Origin: a virus
Strand: one strand, 5' to 3'
IMG/VR virus record: IMGVR_UViG_3300020060_000015
Location: 1-43,871 of that record
Length of the DNA stretch: 43,871 bases
Below the pieces are notes generated by a model. That model had not been told where the DNA came from, made no database searches, and saw nothing but the letters and a program-made list of their open reading frames with translations. Made by a program: the position numbers and the translations under genes. How positions within the stretch are numbered: the first letter of the stretch is position 1; the number at the start of each line of letters is the position of its first letter. This document shows, one piece after another, positions 39,321-43,871 of the stretch.

Positions 39321-39375
39321 GACTCAAAATCCAGTTCTGGCAACAGAGTGCGAGTTCGATTCTCGCCTTCGGCAC
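39321..39375 (+). other. attP: attP core: 3' half of a tRNA-Leu(CAA) gene
   Basis: The 55 bp read like the last part of a leucine tRNA: anticodon loop and 3' stem GACTCAAAATCCAG, variable arm, T arm GCGAG-TTCGATT-CTCGC, then the 3' acceptor strand CTTCGGC and discriminator A. The 5' half of the tRNA (acceptor GCCGAAG, D arm, matching CTGGA stem) is absent, so it is not a working tRNA. A tRNA 3' half beside a tyrosine integrase gene and between arm-like repeats is the classical attP of phages that integrate into a tRNA gene and restore it. Confidence 0.8.
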
Positions 39376-39404
39376 AAGCACTTACAGAGTTTCTTGGCGC
39401 CGGA

Positions 39405-39418
39405 CTTGCTCATCAATT
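39405..39418 (+). repeat. Arm-type repeat, right of attP core
   Basis: CTTGCTCATCAATT, exact second copy of 39203-39216, 30 bp right of the core. Confidence 0.5.
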
Positions 39419-39423
39419 CTGGG

Positions 39424-39437
39424 CTTGCTCAACAATT
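39424..39437 (+). repeat. Arm-type repeat overlapping integrase stop
   Basis: CTTGCTCAACAATT, one mismatch to the two other copies and spaced 19 bp from the previous one; it overlaps the integrase stop codon. Confidence 0.45.
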
Positions 39438-40458
39438 ATCGCGTTGCAGTGACTTTCGTACCGATGCGGTTGCGCACATAGCCCTCGGTCGTGGCGACAG
39501 TAGTGTGGCCCAATTGTTTCTGCGCTTGGCGGATGTCCCCGCTCTCTGTCTTGTCTGTTGCAGCCTTCGCACGAAGGTCTCGGAACTGAAAGGCAGCAGG
39601 ATCAATCCCAGCAGCCTCTCGGGCCCTCACAAACGCATCCTGAAGACGCCCCAGTGTCAGCGGCTTGCCCTTGTCATCCACTACTAAGCGGGTTGTGTCA
39701 GCGGCGTAATCGCGCTTCCTGTTCCTGATACGTTCGATCAATCCGGCCAGCGCATCAGACAGAGCAATGCGGAGCTTCTCTCCGGTCTTCCGCTGCTCCA
39801 CTTGCAGAGCACCGTCTTTGATATGAGTCTCTTCCATCTTCAGTACGTCCGAAGGTCTCTGACCGGTCAGATACGCCAGGTCCATCGCATCTCTGAGAGG
39901 CTGCCCGGCTTTCGCCAGAACAGCCTCAACCATCGAATCTTCTATGTAGACCGTCCTGCCCGCCTTTACGCCGTCGATGCCCGTACAAGGATTTGCTAGG
40001 GACGTGTATCCCGCTTCCTCACGAGCCCAGTTCCATATGTGGGACAGCAGAGCCTTCTCTCGCGTAGCTCGTACGTGTCGTGGTGCTCTCCACCGCATGT
40101 ACTGACGAACATCTTGCGGGGTGATGGCCTCAAAGGGACACGGTGGGTCGTTGAAGAACGCGAGCAGCTTTGCCAGTTCCAGCTTGTTGCCGACCTGAGT
40201 AGCAGGCGCCTTGGTCGGTATCACTCTCGCTCGATACTGCTCGGCCACGTAGGCGAACATGATCAACTCGCGAGGCTTCTCGGCTCCAGTGCCTTCAAAC
40301 TCAGCCCACTTCCGTATAGCCAACCCGTAGTCAGCGCCAAGAGGTACGTGCTTTCGTGGCGAACCGCCTGCATCGTAGTAGTAGTAGACCCTGCCAGACG
40401 ACCACGTACGCACCACGAGTCGGCGAATAGCGTTTGGTTTAGTCGGTCTACGTCCCAT
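39436..40458 (-). CDS. int: Tyrosine recombinase (phage integrase)
   Basis: A 340-residue integrase. N-terminal arm-binding-like beta domain (RTWSSGRVYYYYDAGGSPRK), core-binding helices (about 65-155), then the catalytic domain with R201 (TGQRPSDVL), K224 (QRKTGEKLR), box II FRDLRAKAA (R296, with Arg293 where most members have His), H318 (QLGHTTVAT) and the nucleophile Y327 (TEGYVRN). It would recombine attP at 39321-39375 with a host tRNA-Leu gene. ATG at 40458 follows the stop of a DUF4224-like gene by a few bases. Confidence 0.9.
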   Translation of the reverse strand: MGRRPTKPNAIRRLVVRTWSSGRVYYYYDAGGSPRKHVPLGADYGLAIRKWAEFEGTGAEKPRELIMFAYVAEQYRARVIPTKAPATQVGNKLELAKLLAFFNDPPCPFEAITPQDVRQYMRWRAPRHVRATREKALLSHIWNWAREEAGYTSLANPCTGIDGVKAGRTVYIEDSMVEAVLAKAGQPLRDAMDLAYLTGQRPSDVLKMEETHIKDGALQVEQRKTGEKLRIALSDALAGLIERIRNRKRDYAADTTRLVVDDKGKPLTLGRLQDAFVRAREAAGIDPAAFQFRDLRAKAATDKTESGDIRQAQKQLGHTTVATTEGYVRNRIGTKVTATR

Positions 40459-40460
40459 GC

Positions 40461-40667
40461 CTAGGCTGCCTTATTGGATTTCCAGGTTTTGGTTATCGCT
40501 GTCGCTGTTTGTGATCCGTCGATGGCTGACCATGTGACCACGGGCCAGCCGAAGCCATCAACGTAGTGCCTGATACCGTTACGCACGAAGAACTCAATCT
40601 GCTTCTTCCGAAAAGGTGTGCGCGTCATCGCTGCAATGTCTTCTCGGGACAGAAACTGAGCACTCAT
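40461..40667 (-). CDS. DUF4224-like protein (possible excisionase or integrase helper)
   Basis: A 68-residue protein: FLSREDIAAMTRTPFRKKQI, then FFVRNGIRHYVDGFGWPVVT, the signature of DUF4224 proteins that are almost always encoded immediately upstream of phage integrases and have a MerR/Xis-like winged-helix look. Overlaps the upstream gene by 4 nt. A directionality-factor role is inferred from size and place. A 22-bp segment of its 3' end (40489-40510) is repeated in the SSB-like leader. Confidence 0.75.
   Translation of the reverse strand: MSAQFLSREDIAAMTRTPFRKKQIEFFVRNGIRHYVDGFGWPVVTWSAIDGSQTATAITKTWKSNKAA
40489..40510. repeat. 22-bp repeat, second copy at 30995-31016
   Basis: Exact 22-bp direct repeat (starts TTGGTTATCGCTGTCGC on the plus strand) shared with the leader of the SSB-like gene 9.5 kb away. 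This copy is within coding sequence, just before the integrase start. Confidence 0.6.
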
Positions 40668-41266
40668 GCCGCGGCTTCCAAGCGGGCGCTCTCAACCAAC
40701 AGAGGCACGATGTCATCATTGTCGGACTCTGACATCCATGCCGTCGCAAGCAACGGGTGCAGTGCCGATCCACGCCACCATGTGAATCCGAACTTGTCCA
40801 GAATGACCAGCGTCAACGTCTCGTTCTTGCCGGCCAGGTTGCAGGCCAAGGCGGAGTAGCGCCGCGCTTTCTCCAAACTGATGGATTTCCGATTGACTAC
40901 CTCAATTGCTACAACCCCGTCTGCCGTCTTCTGATGGAAGTCGGGTCGGAAGCCAATTGGAAATACGTCGTCGCCCGAGAGTTCACGGATGCACTGTGAG
41001 AACCCTTTTCGCTTTGCCTCTGCAAACTCCCCGACCATTTTGGGCAGCACTTCCACCGGCCGCTTCCTATTCTTCGGTGTCGGGCCTAGCTTGAAGTGCT
41101 TCTTCGCGACCTGCGTTGCCTTCTCCAGATCGCCGGTGCCGCAGCTCTTACGCACCTTCTGACCCTTGGCACGCCATTCCAAATACCAGTTCGGAGAGAC
41201 GCTCCTTTTGACCAGCGAGAACCGATCTGTGAGCCTAACTCGTGAGCTTTGTGTTTCCTGTAGCAC
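40664..41266 (-). CDS. Integrase-type N-domain joined to nuclease-like domain
   Basis: A 200-residue protein. Residues 10-55 (RLTDRFSLVKRSVSPNWYLE, WRAKGQKVRKSCGTG) look like the arm-binding beta domain at the N-terminus of tyrosine integrases, but no recombinase catalytic domain follows. Instead residues 95-175 have a GFRPDFHQKTADGVVAIEVV pattern and a hydrophobic strand (ETLTLVILDKFG), reminiscent of PD-(D/E)xK nuclease folds. The start is GTG 41266, overlapping the upstream gene by 32 nt. Role could be in recombination or regulation at attP; both domain calls are tentative. Confidence 0.55.
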   Translation of the reverse strand: MLQETQSSRVRLTDRFSLVKRSVSPNWYLEWRAKGQKVRKSCGTGDLEKATQVAKKHFKLGPTPKNRKRPVEVLPKMVGEFAEAKRKGFSQCIRELSGDDVFPIGFRPDFHQKTADGVVAIEVVNRKSISLEKARRYSALACNLAGKNETLTLVILDKFGFTWWRGSALHPLLATAWMSESDNDDIVPLLVESARLEAAA

Positions 41267-41423
41267 GTTGCAATTCCCCTTGTAGCTTTGTTACTTGTTC
41301 ATTTAACAGTGTAAGGTCGTGCTTATCTCTTTCCATTCTATCAGTTGAGTAGAAGTAGTGCAACACTAGATATATGAATAGAGCTAAAAGGCAGATTAGT
41401 ATTCCTATAGTACCAGGGTCCAT
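41235..41423 (-). CDS. Small membrane protein with coiled-coil tail
   Basis: A 62-residue protein: membrane segment IGILICLLALFIYLVLHYF (residues 6-24) then a charged coiled coil (RMERDKHDLTLLNEQVTKLQ). GGGAG precedes the ATG. The local sequence is unusually AT-rich for this genome. Unknown function. Confidence 0.65.
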   Translation of the reverse strand: MDPGTIGILICLLALFIYLVLHYFYSTDRMERDKHDLTLLNEQVTKLQGELQRATGNTKLTS

Positions 41424-41433
41424 TTTGGTAGCT

Positions 41434-41476
41434 CCCTACGCGGCTGCGCCGCTCTCGGGATGAGCAGCACGTAGGG
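41434..41476. promoter_or_regulatory. Nested hairpin upstream of small membrane gene
   Basis: CCCTACG (41434-41440) pairs with CGTAGGG (41470-41476), and inside it GCGGC-TGC-GCCGC forms a second hairpin. It occupies the 97-nt gap between the Rmf-like gene and the gene at 41235 and partly covers the latter's ribosome binding site region. Could be a terminator-like or translation-control element. Confidence 0.35.
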
Positions 41477-41520
41477 CTGATTTTACCACCGATCCTGCGC
41501 ATCGAAGAGACACCAAAGAG

Positions 41521-41676
41521 CTACTTAGCCCTGCCCTTGTCCCATTGCTCTGCTGCCTTCAGGCCCTTAAGCCACTCATTCGCTTCCTCTGAGTCTGCCG
41601 GATAGGGATTGATCCTCTCCTGATCCGAGAAGAAGTAGAAGTCATAGCCCTCGTTGTACGCTTTGCTCTGATTCAC
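41521..41676 (-). CDS. Rmf/CrpP-like small protein
   Basis: A 51-residue protein starting at GTG 41676, with AGGAGG 6 nt upstream and directly after the stop of the previous gene. The sequence AYNEGYDFYFFSDQERINPY, then PADSEEANEWLKGLKAAEQW has the pattern of ribosome-modulation-factor-like / CrpP-like small proteins (a Gly-aromatic start, the NPYP turn, an acidic segment and an EWxxG helix), frequent in phages and plasmids. Function in phage unknown. Confidence 0.65.
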   Translation of the reverse strand: MNQSKAYNEGYDFYFFSDQERINPYPADSEEANEWLKGLKAAEQWDKGRAK

Positions 41677-42054
41677 TTAGTCCTCCTCGGGACATTCGCC
41701 AGGTCGCGGTGTGGAGGTGTCGGGGTGGAGTGCGGCTTCCAACATCGCCCGCGCTTCCGGTATTGCACGTCGCCAGTGCTTCCGATGTTCCAGCGCTGCA
41801 TCGAGAGATCGGCAACTCTGAGACTCTTTGTCGTAGATGAACATTGCCAATCTTTCGACTCTCGCGTCTGTCACACCAGCATCCGCCTCCAACGCGCTGA
41901 CCCTCGCGGTTAGTTGACGGATCACGTCTGCTGCTTCGTGCACTCGGTCATGGAACTTACTTTTCGGGTCAGAGCCGCAGTACGCATCCAAGTAGTTCGC
42001 CAGTTCCAAGGGAGTGCGACCATCAACCAGCCTTTCCCTCTCGCTCGCATCCAT
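41677..42054 (-). CDS. Hypothetical helical protein
   Basis: A 125-residue protein from ATG 42054, chosen for GGAG 7 nt upstream and because it overlaps as TGATG the second stop of the interrupted upstream gene. Helical with coiled-coil propensity (DVIRQLTARVSALEADAGVT) and a Pro-rich acidic end. Unknown family. Confidence 0.6.
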   Translation of the reverse strand: MDASERERLVDGRTPLELANYLDAYCGSDPKSKFHDRVHEAADVIRQLTARVSALEADAGVTDARVERLAMFIYDKESQSCRSLDAALEHRKHWRRAIPEARAMLEAALHPDTSTPRPGECPEED

Positions 42055-42221
42055 CAGGCGTCTCCGGTTGGTGGTGGCGGGAGTGGTTGCCAGTGGGTTG
42101 GTGTGCAGCACGGGTTTCCCCAATGATTCGCCCAGGGCTTCGCGCGGCCTGTCTTATGGTGACTCAAGTCGCGCTTATAACCGGCTGACACTCCGAGCAC
42201 TCCGGGCCAATAGGTGATCAC
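42054..42221 (-). other. Coding extension beyond amber codon (DUF551 C-terminal half)
   Basis: In frame with the upstream gene after its TAG, 55 further codons continue to TGA at 42054: VITYWPGVLGVSAGYKRDLS at the beginning and NPCCTPTHWQPLPPPPTGDA at the end. The THWQPLPPPP ending is the conserved end of DUF551 domains, whose beginning (WRDIESAPTGQ) lies just before the TAG. The final TGA overlaps the next ATG as TGATG. It therefore was, or is, translated as one protein with the upstream part. Confidence 0.7.
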
Positions 42222-42227
42222 CTATTG
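42208..42227. promoter_or_regulatory. Perfect 20-bp palindrome at amber codon
   Basis: CAATAGGTGATCACCTATTG, a complete 20-bp dyad. On the minus strand it begins with the last sense codon (CAA) and the TAG of the interrupted gene. It may be an operator for a dimeric regulator, a hairpin in the mRNA around the stop codon, or the trace of an insertion. No terminator T-run follows. Confidence 0.55.
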
Positions 42228-42698
42228 TCCGGTAGGCGCACTCTCAATATCCCGCCACCCGCCAGATCGCAGCATCTGAAACTCAGCCTCGATAGCGCGC
42301 TGCTCATGTTCCGGCAGGGACGCGATGTACTGTTCAAGATTCACTCCCCATCCCCCCTCTGCAATCACAGGCTGCGGATCGCACCCCGGTAAGACCGTTC
42401 CTACGGCGAGATACTCCGGGACCGTGCAATCCTTGTGGCCGTTGCGGGCTTCGTCATCCGTTCGTAAGGCGGTGCTACGTGCCCAGTTGATAAGGTCATC
42501 GACCGTTGCGCGTGGCGATTCGTAATAGTCCGGACGAAGTTTCCCAGCGATCATGAGATGACCGATAACCACTTCCTGCCACATGCCTAATGCCTCACAC
42601 CTTGCCCGCAGCTCGGCGAGCTCACGCCGCAGTGCCAAATTCTCTCGCGCCTGCTCCGCGATGATTTGCCGATCCCGCTCAGCCGTGTCGGTGGTCAT
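42222..42698 (-). CDS. Accessory protein with DUF551 start, ending at an amber codon
   Basis: A 158-residue product from ATG 42698 (ATGA overlap with the upstream stop). N-terminal coiled coil (DRQIIAEQARENLALRRELA), a middle HLMIAGKLRPDYYESPRATV region found in phage accessory proteins, and a C-terminus GGWRDIESAPTGQ, which is the opening of a DUF551 domain, then TAG. The rest of the domain follows in the same frame (42054-42221), so full length would be 214 residues with the amber position decoded. Either a nonsense mutation, stop readthrough, or host suppression. Confidence 0.65.
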   Translation of the reverse strand: MTTDTAERDRQIIAEQARENLALRRELAELRARCEALGMWQEVVIGHLMIAGKLRPDYYESPRATVDDLINWARSTALRTDDEARNGHKDCTVPEYLAVGTVLPGCDPQPVIAEGGWGVNLEQYIASLPEHEQRAIEAEFQMLRSGGWRDIESAPTGQ

Positions 42699-42913
42699 GG
42701 CTGCGGCTCCCATCCGACTACATGGTCAATTTGACCGGCATCGGCGACTGAGAAAACAGTCACCTTGTGGTAGGTGCTTTCAACAATCGCTATCGCTTCC
42801 CCAAGGGATTTTGCAATCACGCCCACCACCTCTCCGCGTGACCAGTTCTTGTCCTTGTCGTAGACAAACTGAATGCGCAACCGCCAGTGTCGGAACTTAC
42901 CAATGGTATGCAT
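42695..42913 (-). CDS. Hypothetical protein
   Basis: A 72-residue protein from ATG 42913 (TGATG overlap with the upstream stop): RHWRLRIQFVYDKDKNWSRG, then EVVGVIAKSLGEAIAIVEST, likely a small alpha/beta fold. No function known. Confidence 0.6.
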   Translation of the reverse strand: MHTIGKFRHWRLRIQFVYDKDKNWSRGEVVGVIAKSLGEAIAIVESTYHKVTVFSVADAGQIDHVVGWEPQP

Positions 42914-43871
42914 CACCCCTCCCCACGCGACTCTGCGCTGGTGGGCGGAGGGGGTGCTGCGGCGATCATCGTTCGGTAAATGTGCTTGACCGTCTCGAAA
43001 CCGGTACGCATGTCATCAGCGTCTACACCAGCATTGACCTGCACAACAGTCGGCTCCCTCGGCACCACCACACACTCCGCAGGTACGGCGGCTGGTTGTG
43101 CGGCTGTGGGTGGCTGGGAGGAACGGGCGCGTTCTGCTAGCACACGCTCAGCTAATCGTTGGATGCGTTCCACTCCGGTTCCTGTTTCATGGTCCGGCCA
43201 ATCCGCATCACGAATCTCTACCAAGCACATAATTAGTTCATCCGTCACCGCCTGCGCTGGTTGTGCATCGGCCTCTCCAACATCGTCATACGCCCATGCG
43301 TCAGGATGGCAATCAGGGCACGGATATCCGGGGCAAACGTGTGCATCGGACGGGGCGGAGAGGGCGGCTAGAACTTCGACCAATGCCTGCCGCGATACGC
43401 CGACTTCTACACCTTCGAGGTCAAGCTGCCGCTGGTGATTCGTAAGTGCATCAATCGCACGCGGATCAATGCCACCAACCCCGCTTGCGGGCGCAACGGC
43501 AGGTGCGGCGGCGGGGAGGGATTCGAGGGCGGCTTTGGCTACCTTCTCAGCCTCCCAAATCATGGCGTCCCATATCGGGCGAATTTCACCTTCCATGCGG
43601 ACAGCATTGTTGCTCTCAGGAAACATGTCGCGAACCGGAGCGTAATATCCAGCGCTTAGAATTTCGTGCGTGGCCTTACGCGGAACGATCACATACTCAT
43701 CCCCAATCCGGCGATCACCTGCGGAGGGGTGGTGGTGTTCCGCTCCCGCGCGATGCCACATCTCGGCCGACTTCACGACGACATGGCCGGAAATTTCGAT
43801 CCCAATTCCGCCGGCCAGCGTAACGAAGACTCGATACCCGTCTCCATGCCATACGGTCTTGTCGGTGTTGG
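42913..43871 (-). CDS. Accessory protein with duplicated VPRE/K-type motif (5' end outside window)
   Basis: The frame is open to the right edge, so the start lies outside; GTG 43776 (287 residues) is internal. The visible part has a beta-rich opening (TVWHGDGYRVFVTLAGGIGI, then EISGHVVVKSAEMWHRAG), then EYVIVPRKATHEILSAGYY with a following WDAMIWEA helix, an Ala/Pro linker, a CPGYPCPDCHP Cys cluster, and near the C-terminus ECVVVPREPTVVQVNAG with IYRTMIAAAP. The VPR(K/E)-T module thus occurs twice. This module is common in phage accessory proteins with no known function. Confidence 0.6.
   Translation of the reverse strand, partial: NTDKTVWHGDGYRVFVTLAGGIGIEISGHVVVKSAEMWHRAGAEHHHPSAGDRRIGDEYVIVPRKATHEILSAGYYAPVRDMFPESNNAVRMEGEIRPIWDAMIWEAEKVAKAALESLPAAAPAVAPASGVGGIDPRAIDALTNHQRQLDLEGVEVGVSRQALVEVLAALSAPSDAHVCPGYPCPDCHPDAWAYDDVGEADAQPAQAVTDELIMCLVEIRDADWPDHETGTGVERIQRLAERVLAERARSSQPPTAAQPAAVPAECVVVPREPTVVQVNAGVDADDMRTGFETVKHIYRTMIAAAPPPPTSAESRGEG

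Larger units (their letters stand above)
39171..39435. other. attP region (no protein gene)
   Basis: A 265-bp stretch without a gene. It holds the leader box of the gene at 38889, a tRNA-Leu 3' half as core and four arm-like repeats around it. This is the complete attachment region of the phage, next to the 3' end of the integrase gene. Confidence 0.7.

Noticed and set aside
39321-39375. A functional tRNA-Leu gene
   Set aside because: Only the anticodon-loop-to-3' part is present; acceptor 5' strand, D arm and 5' anticodon stem do not exist upstream, and CCA is not encoded (CAA).
30995-40510. The 22-bp repeat as attL/attR of an inserted element
   Set aside because: The 9.5 kb between the copies is ordinary phage replication and integration sequence, and a better attachment site with tRNA identity lies at 39321.
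42208-42227. Palindrome as a transcription terminator
   Set aside because: AT/GC-mixed dyad with no loop and no T-run on either strand; it also lies within sequence that looks coding on both sides.
17005-43871. T7-type or sigma-70 promoters
   Set aside because: No repeated T7-like promoter and no convincing TTGACA/TATAAT pair with correct spacing was found by eye; TATAATG at 15676 overlaps a start codon and lacks a -35.
1-43871. CRISPR array or rRNA genes
   Set aside because: No regularly spaced identical repeats and no rRNA-like sequence were seen.

Overview
The window is a stretch of an unintegrated genome of a temperate, short-tailed (podovirus-like) phage of a Gram-negative host. The phage assignment rests on an N4-gp56-type major capsid protein, a scaffold, an adaptor, a T7 gp12-like tail protein, internal virion proteins, and T7-like primase-helicase and DNA polymerase. 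The Gram-negative host follows from an overlapping i-spanin/o-spanin (Rz/Rz1) pair. Temperate lifestyle follows from a tyrosine integrase next to an apparent attP core, which is the 3' half of a tRNA-Leu(CAA) gene flanked by arm-like repeats. Phage genes lie on both sides of that core, so the molecule is the free form, not an integrated prophage. Both window edges cut genes (scaffold on the left, an accessory gene on the right). The terminase, portal, endolysin, repressor and any phage RNA polymerase are not visible here.

Layout. 1-16.93 kb, plus strand: virion and lysis module (scaffold, capsid, terminator, adaptor, large tail protein, a run of Ala/Gln-rich internal virion proteins interrupted by an Asp/Asn-hydroxylase-like gene, a 1.58-kb-codon ejection-type protein, then spanins). 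An antisense HNH remnant sits at 15.4 kb. Two back-to-back terminators at 16.93-17.00 kb separate this from the minus-strand module. 17.0-43.87 kb, minus strand: a very dense early/replication module, mostly joined by ATGA, GTGA or TGATG overlaps. It is transcribed from right to left: accessory genes, integrase and attP (43.9-39.2 kb), primase-helicase, GIY-YIG endonuclease, a stand-alone 3'-5' exonuclease domain, small genes, a stand-alone family A polymerase domain, phosphoesterase, SSB-like protein, intein-bearing class II ribonucleotide reductase, metallopeptidase-like protein, Ref-like nuclease, a 5' nuclease, HNH nucleases, a MazG-like nucleotide hydrolase, a second DEDD exonuclease, a sulfotransferase-like protein and many small unknowns. 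One small gene (34.69 kb) runs against this module.

How it works together: the replication genes form a T7-like fork set (primase-helicase, polymerase, exonucleases, SSB) supplied by its own B12-dependent nucleotide reductase and a dNTP-hydrolase-like enzyme. Selfish nucleases (LAGLIDADG intein, GIY-YIG, several HNH) are scattered through it.

Most unusual points: the T7-like DNA polymerase is split into separate exonuclease and polymerase genes about 1.6 kb apart; a DUF551-type gene is interrupted by an amber codon inside a perfect 20-bp palindrome; the 5' nuclease changes frame after codon 10; two virion genes seem to begin at AUC and AUA; and a 10-nt leader box, ACAAGC(A/G)ACA, recurs before many start codons. 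I saw no rRNA, no complete tRNA and no CRISPR array.
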